From NCBI GenBank assembly GCA_964353015.1, contig CAYGUA010000014.1:58216-122215 (forward strand): 64,000 nt of DNA, given 5' to 3'. How positions within the stretch are numbered: position 1 is the first letter of the stretch; each line of letters starts with the position of its first letter. The stretch comes from JAMZMI01 sp964353015 (GTDB taxonomy: Bacteria; Bacteroidota; Bacteroidia; Cytophagales; Cyclobacteriaceae). Positions 53,902 to 64,000 of the stretch are shown in pieces. A program made the translations under genes and the position numbers. Under the pieces are notes generated by a model, which saw only the letters and a list, made by a program, of their open reading frames with translations, did not search any database and was not told the origin of the DNA.

Positions 53902-55781
53902 TTATTCGATAATGATACTTCGTGAGGTCAAGCCATCAGTCACCACGTATATTCCTGGTATTAAGGTCAAGGTAACCTTGGTAGTATTTTCAACCTGAAT
54001 ACTGAAAACAAGCTTACCAGAGAGGTTAAATATCTTGTATGTTTTGGATTGATCATATTGAATGTTCGGATTGATATACAATATGTTGTTGAATTCATAA
54101 ATTTCTTCAACCGGAGCACCAACACCTTGAACTTTTTCGGGAGAAATCAACAATACAAACCTATCCTTGAATACTCCCGCTTCAGTAGTAAAACTATACG
54201 ACTCACTAAGGTTCACTACGAGATCCATAGATTTGTCCTTTAAGTATAGTGTTTGATTGGAGAAATCTTTTGTATCCAATTCAATTCGATAGGTGCCTGA
54301 TTTCTGAACATTATAACCAATTGGAATTTCCTCTTTCTGATTGGATATACCCTGAATCGCCAGAGACTTCTCCATTTTCAAGGAATACAGTCCGAAATCC
54401 ATATTTGGATTAAAAACTGGGGCATCATAAATGCGATTCCACTGATCATCTGAAATTCCATTGACCCATCCAACAATCATCTGCTTGAACAAACCAGAAT
54501 CATCAGTTAGATTCACTCTAACGAATGGAATCTTCTTATCTTTTTTCCTGAAAAAATTATCATCTCCGTTAGAACCTGACACACGCATCGCCTCAGTGAA
54601 AGAAATTTGATCATCCCCGTTTCCTATCAATTTGACAAAGAATCCCTGGGAAGACCCCAAATGTTGGTTATATCTTGAAGCGCCACCAGCAGGCGTAGGT
54701 TGGGTATTAATTGCCTCCATTGCATTAGCAACGATGTAGTCTGAATTACTGCCTCTTCCCGTATCAGAGCCATTGTCGTCCCAGATGTAAACCGCTCCTA
54801 CGAGATTGTCATTTTCCGCAAGAAAGGCTCCCACATTGATTGCCGCTGGAAAAGGATTGGCCACCAGGTTCCAACCTTCATTGGCATCATTGATCATATC
54901 ATTTGGTGTGCCGGTGTATGTCCCTGGTATGGTGATAGTTCCATCATTTGGTCTTCCAATAAACTCAATCAATTGCTTGTTGGCCTGAGCATAACCTTTC
55001 GCCGGTATAAGTGATTTGGCATTTTGCCAAACCCATCTATTCAAGCCCTCATTTTCTCCATATGGTTTGGTCTCATCATATGCATAGACTATTGGGCCTA
55101 ATAAAGTCGTTTGAATCTCTTCAGTCAAAACAATCGGTGAGCCCACAAAGCTGTATTTGCCACCAGCATAGCGGGTGTTTCGTTGGATCATGATGTTGCT
55201 GCTGATGGTATTTCCAGCGTAGGTGATCAACGAGGCGCCTGAATTTACGATAAAAGTGCCATTATTTTGAACATCCCCATTAATTATCAGGGTTGCTGAG
55301 CCATCAACCAGAAGTTCTATTCCCTCTGAGACAATCAAGTTTTCTGCTGCAAAATTTCCATTTGTAGAAAACGAATAAGTAGCATCTATCAAGACAAACT
55401 CAGTTTCTGTCGGTGGCGATCCCTCACTCCATGATTCACCATTCCACACATTAGCACATACATCAGTGATCAGGTTAGATTGGTCGTAACAATCCAACAT
55501 ATTGTCTGACTCACCTGATCCAAGAGTAGCACTACTAGAAGTCACTGTTTCGTTGATTCCAAAACCATCACCATCTATATCTACATACCATAGGTAATTA
55601 CCATCACAATTGAGATCAAGCCCACTTCCGGCAATATCTGTCGCATCTGGTTTGAAGGCTGCATTGGTGTCGTCACAATCTGTATTGTCCAATACATATC
55701 CATGAGGCTGATCACATTGAGCCAACGAATTCCCTAAATCTCCAAAGCCATCTCCATCGGTATCTGCATACCAGATAGTAT
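53902..55781 (-). CDS. Giant surface protein, C-terminal part with T9SS sorting domain (5' end lost in gap)
   Basis: The frame is open from the edge of the N-gap (55781) to the stop at 53902, so a start around 55725 would be artificial. It begins in the same calcium-type repeats as the larger piece (WYADTDGDGFGD, QCDQPHGYVLDNTDCDD at the start). A parallel-beta/plain beta-sandwich region follows (TGTFIVNSGASLITYAGN, about 150-500 of this piece). The last ~80 residues (FNNILYINPNIQYDQSKTYK, LTLIPGIYVVTDGLTSRS) form a T9SS type A sorting domain. This is almost certainly the same gene as 55882-64000, with the reading-frame difference explained by the arbitrary gap length. Confidence 0.85.
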
Positions 55782-55881
55782 NNNNNNNNNNNNNNNNNNN
55801 NNNNNNNNNNNNNNNNNNNNNNNNNNNNNNNNNNNNNNNNNNNNNNNNNNNNNNNNNNNNNNNNNNNNNNNNNNNNNNNNN
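55782..55881. other. Assembly gap, 100 N
   Basis: Exactly 100 N, the customary placeholder for a gap of unknown size. The flanks are near-identical: both sides end in the same calcium-repeat unit (GGCTGATCACATTGAGCCAA on each). It is therefore a repeat-collapse break, and the true distance is unknown. Translation across it gives a meaningless frame shift. Confidence 0.98.
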
Positions 55882-58800
55882 GGCTGATCACATTGAGCCA
55901 ATGAATTCCCTAAATCTCCAAAACCATCTCCATCGGTATCTGCATACCAGGTGGTGTTAAAGGTGATGGTTTCATCCGAATCATTACAGTCCGTATTGTC
56001 CAATACGTATCCTTCGGGTTGATCACACTGTGTCAATGTTGTCTCAGAATCGCCGTAACCGTCACCATCGCTATCTGCATACCAGATCGTGTTAGGGTTG
56101 ATTAAATCATCATTGTCATTACAATCCGAATTGTCAGTAACGAATCCTGCAGGTGTAGTACAGGATACTTTGCCACCGTAGCTGGTGAAACGATTATGGG
56201 AGACACTATTTGCTGAACTAAATGACCCACCTATGAAAAGCTGCTTATCTTCAATACTAAGTGCGTAGACTGTGCTATTTATTGATCCTTCCAAAGCGCT
56301 CCATTGCCCCAAAAGAAAATCCCATTCTGCAAGGTATGCAGCACTGCTTCCACCTACAGACGAAAAAAGACCTCCAGCGTAAAGCTTATTTCCTGATATG
56401 GCCAAATCATAAATGATCCCTCCACCTGTAAACACAGTACCAAAAGATGACCAGTTTTCAGTTGTGCTATTCCACTTAGCAATTCTTAAAGCTGTAGCTC
56501 CTCCTGCCGTACTGAATTCGCCACCCACATATACATCTGTTCCAAGTGTTTCAATGCTCCAAACATGCGAATTAACACCAGAACCAAATGCATTCCATGT
56601 CGCACTTTCTAAATCGTAATTGGCAATGAAACTAGCAGAAATTCCTCCTATGTTGGTAAACGCACCTCCAACATAAAGTTGGTCGTCCTGTACTCGAAGT
56701 TCATATACTCTATTGTTTGTACCTACAATTGCATTCCATTGTTCAGAGACCAAATCATAAGAGGCGAGATAAGGTGAGCTAGAACCTCCCGCATGTGTGA
56801 AAGACCCCCCTGTGTATAATGTAGATCCATGTAATGCCAAAGAATAGACATACCAATTGGTACCACTACCTAAACTCGACCATGTCTCTGTTTTAGTATC
56901 CCATTTGGCGATATAGTCTGCTGCACTAATTCCATCTACATTGGTGAAAAAACCTCCTACATAGACATCATCTCCAGATACCACGATGCTTCTTACGGAA
57001 TTATTTAAACCTGAACCTAATGCGGTCCATGTTTCCGTGACTTTGTTCCACTTGGCTATTCGATTGGCTGACTGTCCTCCTGCTAGGGTAAAATCGCCAC
57101 CTACATAGACATCATTTCCAGCCTCGGCTATTGCCCAAACTGTATTATTTAACCCGCTTCCATAAGCCGTCCATTCTCGATAATTAGCATCACCAAAGCC
57201 ATCAGCATCTGTATCGAGAAACCAGCTTTGTCCAGGAAATTGTGACGCATCTGTGTCTTCACAATCGGAGGCATCCAGTACATAATTTGCTGGTTGATTG
57301 CATTGGGTAATGACATCATTTGCATCACCATAGCCATCTCCATCAGTGTCTGCATACCAGTTTTGACCCGGGAATTCTCTATCGTTTTGATCATTACAAT
57401 CTGTATTGTCCTGTATGTATCCCGAGGGTTGGGCACATTGAGTCAAACTAACATTATTATCACCAAAGCCATCACCATCGACATCTGCATACCAAATGGT
57501 GCTTGAATTGACAGACAAGTTATCATCATCACAATCGGTGTTGTCTATAACAAAGTCTGCTGGTTGTGTACAGGATACTTTTCCTCCATAGCTAGTGAAT
57601 CTAGTATGACTCGTACTGGCTGCCTGGGTAAAAGCTCCACCTATGTACAACTGCTTGTTTTCGCTGGATAGAGCATAGACATAACTATTGATCGTTCCAT
57701 CCAGTGCCGACCACTGCTCGATGAACAAGTCCCATTCGGCAATACCAACGATTGATTCCCATTGATCATTGCCTACATTGTTAAATACTCCACCTGCGTA
57801 CAGCTTATTATCAGAGATAGCTAAATCATAAACAACATCAGTATTATAATTATCATAAACCCCAAGATTCAATGAGGACCAACTACTATTATTGGCATCC
57901 CATTTAGCCACATTATAAGCTAGCTCTCCTCCGGCATATGTAAATTGTCCACCAACATAGATATCAGCACCATTGGTCACTATGCTCCAAACAGAGCCAT
58001 TCACTCCAGAACCAACAGCGCTCCATGTAGTACTTTCTAAATCGTAATTGGCAATGTAATTGGCAGAAATTCCTCCTATGTTGGTAAACGCACCTCCAAC
58101 ATAAAGTTGGTCGTCCAGTACTCGAAGTTCATATACTGAATTGTTTGTACCTACAATTGCATTCCACTGTTCAGAGACTAAATCATAAGAAGCCAAACGA
58201 GGTGAACTTTTTCCACCTGCTAATTCAAAAGAACCTCCTACAAAGAGAGTAGAACCATGAATTGCTAAAGCAAAGACACCCCCATTGGTGCCACTGCCTA
58301 AACTCGACCATGTTTCTGTTTTAGTATCCCATTTGGCGATATAGTCTGCTGCACTAATTCCATCTGCATTGGTGAAAAAACCTCCTACATACACATCAAC
58401 TCCGTCTATAAGGATGCTTCTTACGGAATTATTTAAACCTGAACCTAAAGCTGTCCATGTTTCTGTGACCTTATTCCACTTGGCTATTCGATTGGCTGAC
58501 TGTCCTCCTGCTGTGGTAAATTCACCACCTACATAGACATCATTTCCAGACTCGGCTATTGCCCACACAGTCCCGTTCAGACCTGTACCATAAGAAGTCC
58601 ATTCTCGATAATTAGCATCACCAAAACCATCTTCATCCGTATCGGGAAACCAGCTTTGACCGGGATATTGTTGACTATCGGTAACATCACAATCCGTATT
58701 GTCTAAAACATATCCCTCAGGTTGTGAACATTGAGTCAAGCTGTTTTCCGAATCCCCAAATCCATCACCATCAGTGTCAGCATACCAGATTTGGCCTGGG

Positions 58801-61800
58801 AATTCATCCTCGTTTTGATCATCACAGTCAGTATTGTCCAACACATACCCTGCTGGTTGATCGCATTGAGTCAGCGTCAAATTGGCATCTCCAAAGCCAT
58901 CATTGTCCGAATCTACATACCAAACAATTTCGGGGGTAACATTTGCATCTGAATCATCACAATCCGTATTGTAAAGCACAAACCCGGAAGGCTGAATGCA
59001 GGAGATTCGCCCGCCATAACTGGTGAATCGAGAATGGCTTGTGCTGTTCGCCGAACTAAACGAACCTCCAACGAACAACTGTGTGTTCTCGGCGGATAGG
59101 GCATAGACATAATCATTCAGTGCACCATCCAATGCTGACCATTGCTCAGTTTTCAGATCCCACTTTGCAACACCTAGGGCATATGACCATTGCCCATCTT
59201 TACCGGCGTAATTGAAAGCACCTCCGGCGAAAAGTTTATTGCCTACAATTGCCAAACTACTAACAAAACCCCCACCAGAACTAAAATAAAGGCCAAGGTC
59301 TAAAGAAGACCAAGCCTCATCAATGCTATTCCATTTAGCCACGCGATAGGCTGGCACGCCTCCAGCAGTTGTAAATTGTCCACCTACATATATATCACTA
59401 CCATCAGCTTTAATGCTTAAAACGTGATTATTTAATCCTGAACCTAAACTTGTCCATATATGATTTACAAGATCGTATCGGGCAATGAAATTTGTCATGC
59501 TTAAGTCTGCTAGTTGTGGGAAATCCCCTCCAACATACAATTGATCAGTGGAGATATCAAGGGCATTGACAGTACCGGTTATACCGCCAACTGCACTCCA
59601 CAACCCCGAGGCGATATCATATGAAGCTAAATAAGGAGATTGAATCCCTCCAGCTTGTGAGAAGCTTCCTCCTACATACAATTGATCATTATGTTTTGTC
59701 AGTGCATAAACGACATTATTCATACCAGAACCTAGTGAAGACCATGTCTCCGAATTAGTATCCCATTTAGCTATGTAGTCAGCAGTAGTTATGCCATCCA
59801 CGTTCAAGAAGTTTCCGCCGATATATACGTCGGTACCTAATACAACGATGCTCCTGACTATATTATTAACACCACCTCCTAAGGCATGCCAGGTTTCGGT
59901 AGCCTTGTTCCACCTTGCAATTCTATTTACAGTGATGCCACTTGCAGTAGTAAAATCTCCACCGACATATACATCATCACCAGATGCTGCAATGGCTCTG
60001 ACCGTATTATTCAACCCTGAACCGTAAGAAGTCCATTCATAATAAGACGCATCTCCAAAGCCATCTTCATCCGTATCTGGAAACCAGCTTTGTCCGGGGA
60101 ATTGTGACGCATCTAAATCTTCACAATCGGAGGCATCCAGTACATAGGTTTCTGGTTGATTGCATTGGGTAACGAAATTATTTGCATCACCAAAGCCGTC
60201 CCCATCGCCATCTGCATACCAAACTTGACTTGGGTATTCGTCCGAATTATCGTCATTGCAGTCGTCCATTGTGGCAGACTCAAACTCCCCGGGACTAGAG
60301 TTGGTTGATGAAACTGTCGTACCAGCACTTGTGCCATATCCATCATTATCTTCATCCAAATACCACAAGTAAGTACCATCACAGTTGCCATCCGGGCGAG
60401 TACCGGCTACATCAATACCGTCTGGATTACTTAACGCATCATTATCATCACAATCTAGGCTGTTGAGTACATAGTTATTGGCAGGATCTGTTGGATTATC
60501 ACATTGCGTAATCGAAGTACTAATATCACCATATCCATCCTGGTCATTGTCTGCATACCAAATGGTGGCAGGAGAATAAGCAGGGTCGCTATCATCACAA
60601 TCTCCCAAACTGATGGTGAATCCATCCTCATCTCCATCATCTTCAATCTGAATGGTGAATGATTTATCAAATGTGCCATCATTTTGATCGGTAGTTTTGA
60701 TGATTACCGCATAGCTCGAAGCTTCTTCGTAATCAAAAACCTCATTGCTCATGAGCTTGTCTGCGTCAATACTGAATAGGGTGCTATTGCTACTACCATC
60801 TACACTCACAATACCGTAGGTATGTGTATCCACAAGATTTGGGTCTGTAGTGGTTAATGTCCCAATTACATATCCTGACTCGTGATTTTCAGGTAGTAGA
60901 GTGGCGCTGAGTAGGATGTTAGTAGGGTCAGCGGGTTGTTCGGTGACAGTTATCAACCAATCTTTCGTTGTAGCATCTTCTGCTGTAATGGTGAAAGTCA
61001 CTGGCTGGGTAAAGTCTCTCGCCACAGTCGTATCTGGAGAAACGTTAGCCCCAGGAGATACAATAAAACTTGGTTTTAGACTAGTAATTGGAGTACCAAA
61101 TGGCACCACAATTAGGACTGAATCAAGATCACTTTCATTAGCATTTTTAAAATCACGGCTCACCTGACCCGGGATATCCAAAGCAAACAGCTCCTTATCA
61201 GTCTTGGTGTTCGTCAAAAGAAGGAGTTTGTTACCGCCCAAACCGATTATTTCAGGACGTGTATCATTGTCCAAATCAATTATAGCGAGATCATTTACAG
61301 GAAAATCATTCCTCGGTAAGAGTATTTCATTTTCAAAGCTGATTGTACCTAAAGCTGATGTATTCTTATAAAGTGAAAGGGCTCCAGCGTAGTTGACTAG
61401 TGGATCCAAGTCAGTAGATACTATCAAGTCAACTTTACCATCTCCATCCAGATCTGCTGCTTCTATTGGACCAAGTTCCTCTGCTATCTTAGGTAACTCA
61501 ATGCTTGTTCCAAAGCTTACATTCCCTACCCCAGTACTGGCGTTTGGCAGGATTACTACTTTGTCAAAGGCACTCATGATAATGTCCCTTCTGCCATCAT
61601 TATCAAGATCTGCTATTGCCAAGGAAATTGGTGTTATTTCTTGAGGTAATGTAATTGTTTGGTAATTGGAAAAGCCAATAGTACCACCAGTCAAACTTGA
61701 ATTTAGTGCAACATGAAGGCCACCTCCTTCACCCAAGACGATCAAATCCTTTTTGGCATCATTGTCAAGATCCACTATTTGAAAACAATTAATAGTTGCA

Positions 61801-64000
61801 TTTATATTTCCAAATATTTCATAACCATGTTGAAACTTTAATTGCCCATCAAATATTCCCAGATTGGAAACAACTGCCAAAGATCTATAATGTTGAGTGA
61901 TAATATCGATCCAGCCATTATTATTCAAATCATCCACTGAGGTATTAATTATACCACCAGAAGCATCAAGAGGATAACTTATTGCATCTTGAAAATTGAT
62001 ATCTCCAATACCAGTACTTGTATTAAGAAAAACTATTACTTGATTTCCATTATATACTAAATCCGGTCGCCCATCACCATTAAAATCACCTACCTCTACG
62101 TCACCATTTGAATTGTAACTGCTTAATGTTAATGGTGATTCAAAAGTGAAAATACCACTTCCTGGTTCTGTGGTAGTATTTCTTTGAACTAAAATATTAG
62201 TGCTGTTAGTAAACACGATATCATTCAACCCATCTTGATCAAAATCGGCATATTTGAGAGATTTAGGATTATTTGAGATAGTATAGAGATTTTCCTGATC
62301 AAACAACAAACTATCAAGATCAGGACTATCAAAAGTCAGGTTGAAGTCTTGAGAAAATTCCGCGTACAATCCCCTCGTAAGCACGGACACAGGCGCAAGA
62401 CTGGCTCCTAAGGGCACTTTGGCACTCAATTGATCTTGACTATTGAAAGTGGTGGTAGCTTTGACACCCCCAAAGTAAACATCTGCATCCGAACTAAAAT
62501 TAGTACCGGTAACAGTTAATTGAAAGGTAGTATCCGCGCTGTTTGTAGAGACATTTGAGATTACAGGAGGAACTTCTACCATTACAACCCAGTCTTGAGA
62601 AACCGAACCACCAGCTCCACCAACTGTGTAGGTTACGTTTTCGAGAAAATTTTGACTTGTCAATTCACTCTCCTGTACGGCACCAACTACTTTAGCTTCA
62701 GCCCCAAGGGGAATCGTGAAGGTTGGTGCAGCTCCATTGACTGTAGTGCCAGCTGGCATGACTATTTTGATGGTATCCTGATCAGATTTATCATTTTCAA
62801 TGAACGTGGTGCTAATGGCGTTTGGAAGGCTAAATGTTAGGAATGATGTTGGGTCAAATAAGCTATAAATATTGCGCTCGGTCATCGCCTCATTACTTAT
62901 AAACACCTCATCAATCATCCCTTCAAACGCATCATTTTGAGAAAAAGGCCAATTACCAATCCTTACCAAATTATCACTCGTATGGGTATAGACTCCATTG
63001 GTTGTATTGTCACGACCTTTTTCTTCGCCATCTACATAAAGGATTGCTTCAGTAGGTGAAAAAGTAGCCGCTACATGGTGCCAGGCTCCATCACTAAAAT
63101 CAAGTCCTGCATTCACAAAATCATAAGTAACCTCAAGGAATTGACCAGCCCCATCTCTGTACGCCTCAAATACAAATTTTGAGTTGTTAGCAAACAAGCC
63201 AAACTGGCTGTTGGTATCACTGCCTTTTCCGATTATGGTTCTAAATGAGGAATTACCGCCTGAAATATTAGAGAAATTAACCCACGCTGCTAATGTGCCT
63301 TGAAGGGAGCTATTAAGTATATCTGAGGACAATTCTATGACATCATTATTGCCATCAAAACTGTAAGCGCTCTCGATATTAACACTTCTATCAGCTACCA
63401 AAGTAGGTGTGCTTAATGGGCCTGGAGATGAGCCATGAAGATTATTACCCGATGAATCATCATCATTTCCGGAAAAAGGGTAATAAACATAATTGCCCTG
63501 CAAATTTACCTCGGCAGTCACAGTCCAAACTTGTGAAGTCGTACCATCCTCTGCGGTGACCGTATAGGTTACTTGATTGCTAAAATCCCGTTTCACGCCT
63601 GTTGCGGGACTTATGGAAGCATTGTCTGAGAGAGCTATATTAGAGGTTAGATTGGTTAAATCTTCTCCATCAAAAACCTGTACCACTACGGTATGATTAG
63701 TTGCATCGATTAAAGCTGGGCCTATAGCTACATCTTCACTAAATGAGAAGGAAGTGATATCTGTGGCAGAATTCGGTGCAATGGTCACATTCACCGTCCA
63801 ATCTTGCTTGGTATGGCCATCTGCTGCTGTAATAGTATAAGTTTCTCCATTTGAGAAGTCTCTTTCGACTCCACTCATAGGAACACTGGTTGCACCTTGG
63901 GATAAGGTGAAAATTGGTGTAGCGTTCGTGGTACCGTAAGGCAATTCCACATCTATGGTATGGGTAACTGCATTAATAACAGACGTTCCCACCTGAGATG
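55882..64000 (-). CDS. Giant multidomain surface protein, N-terminal and central part (incomplete at both ends)
   Basis: At least 2700 residues; the frame stays open to base 64000, so the 5' end lies beyond the window. From high to low coordinates: two domains ending in FxxxVTYTVTAEDGTT-type strands (DUF5018-like, ~63.5-64 kb); a LamG domain (~62.85-63.5 kb, DGAWHHVAATFSPTEAILYVDG); an IPT/TIG-like domain; about seven FG-GAP/VCBS repeats (~61.2-62.3 kb, DLDNDGRRDIIMSA); a cadherin-like domain (~60.6-60.9 kb); then MopE-type calcium/metal repeats (WYADTDGDGFGD, NTDCDD) interrupted by three large propeller modules. Together with 53902-55781 it ends in a T9SS sorting domain. Likely a very large secreted adhesin or surface-layer protein that needs Ca2+. 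Confidence 0.88.
56140..57180 (-). repeat. Propeller module 3 of the giant surface protein
   Basis: Seven ~48-residue blades of the form VxxIxxxGxDVYVGGxFTxAGG...RIAKWN..TETWxxLGSGL. The module opens with REWTAYGSGL, which mimics a blade's last strand, and closes with FTSYGGKVSC. Parts match module 2 almost word for word, so the duplication is recent. Boundaries are approximate. Confidence 0.75.
57560..58610 (-). repeat. Propeller module 2 of the giant surface protein
   Basis: The same seven-blade pattern, starting REWTSYGTGL and ending RFTSYGGKVSC. The offset to module 3 is about 1425 bp. Blade four differs from module 3 by only a few residues (VYELRVLDDQLYVGGAFTNI). Boundaries are approximate. 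Confidence 0.75.
58985..60045 (-). repeat. Propeller module 1 of the giant surface protein
   Basis: The most divergent of the three modules, about 1435 bp from module 2. It opens YYEWTSYGSGL and closes RFTSYGGRISC. Seven blades can be counted. Its insertion site in the calcium repeat is the same as in modules 2 and 3. Boundaries are approximate. Confidence 0.75.

Noticed and set aside
55725..55734. Apparent boundary between two separate genes around 55.73 kb
   Set aside because: It is created by the 100-N gap: the frame on the left is open to 55781 and the flanks are copies of one repeat. One gene is the simpler reading.
56140..60045. Regular DNA repeats at 56-60 kb as a possible CRISPR array or satellite
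   Set aside because: The repeats are in frame, encode protein blades and diverge mainly at the codon level; spacing and unit length do not fit CRISPR.

Overview
The window is a 64 kb piece of a low-GC Bacteroidota chromosome, most likely a marine or soil Cytophagales bacterium (Reichenbachiella/Marivirga/Fulvivirga-like). The grounds are a SusC/SusD pair, a T9SS-type C-terminal sorting domain, a triple-tyrosine sensor-regulator, a TPR hybrid two-component protein, an HYC_CC_PP metal-locus protein, and promoters of the Bacteroidota TTTG-N19-TAnnTTTG type. Genus is inference. There is one 100-N scaffold gap (55782-55881), inside a repetitive giant gene.

Layout. (1) 1-7.7 kb: the 3' end of threonine synthase, a tiny lipoprotein, a TPR protein with one membrane anchor, a nitroreductase, a 1411-residue secreted TPR-CHAT protein and an EF-hand protein. 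(2) 7.7-30.5 kb: a complete beta-1,3-glucan (laminarin-type) utilisation locus. Eleven minus-strand genes run PKD-type glucan-binding lipoprotein, GH16, SusC, SusD, MFS symporter, lipoprotein GH17, lipoprotein clan GH-A enzyme, lipoprotein GH30, then a signal-less GH149/GH161-type phosphorylase and two signal-less GH17 proteins. A triple-Y/LuxR regulator diverges from them. The shared intergenic region carries four helically phased ACATCAA repeats, a strong operator candidate. (3) 30.5-36 kb: a tRNA-Arg(UCG), a degenerate expanded copy of it, and a metal (probably copper) uptake cluster of small CarboxypepD-like protein, HYC_CC_PP protein, TonB-dependent receptor and HMA protein, followed by an ATP-cone/Mrr nuclease. 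(4) 36-39.7 kb: cold-shock protein, OsmC, DAHP synthase, EamA transporter. (5) 39.7-43.3 kb: four unrelated minus-strand genes separated by mutually similar ~200-260 bp spacers with inverted-repeat ends, resembling an integron-like cassette array without a visible integrase. (6) 43.5-53.7 kb: a DnaJ membrane protein, a small GPEAKN-repeat protein, a NarL-type two-component pair, an AI-2E exporter, a TPR hybrid kinase/AraC regulator, a nucleotidyltransferase-like protein, a rhodanese and a SlyD-like PPIase. (7) 53.9-64 kb: a giant T9SS-exported surface protein, incomplete at its 5' end and split by the assembly gap.

How the glucan genes fit together (inference from families): outer-surface GH16, GH17, GH-A and GH30 lipoproteins cut and debranch the glucan. 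The PKD lipoprotein and SusD bind it and SusC imports oligosaccharides. The symporter moves them across the inner membrane. The cytoplasmic phosphorylase and the signal-less GH17 enzymes finish degradation, saving part of the energy as glucose 1-phosphate.
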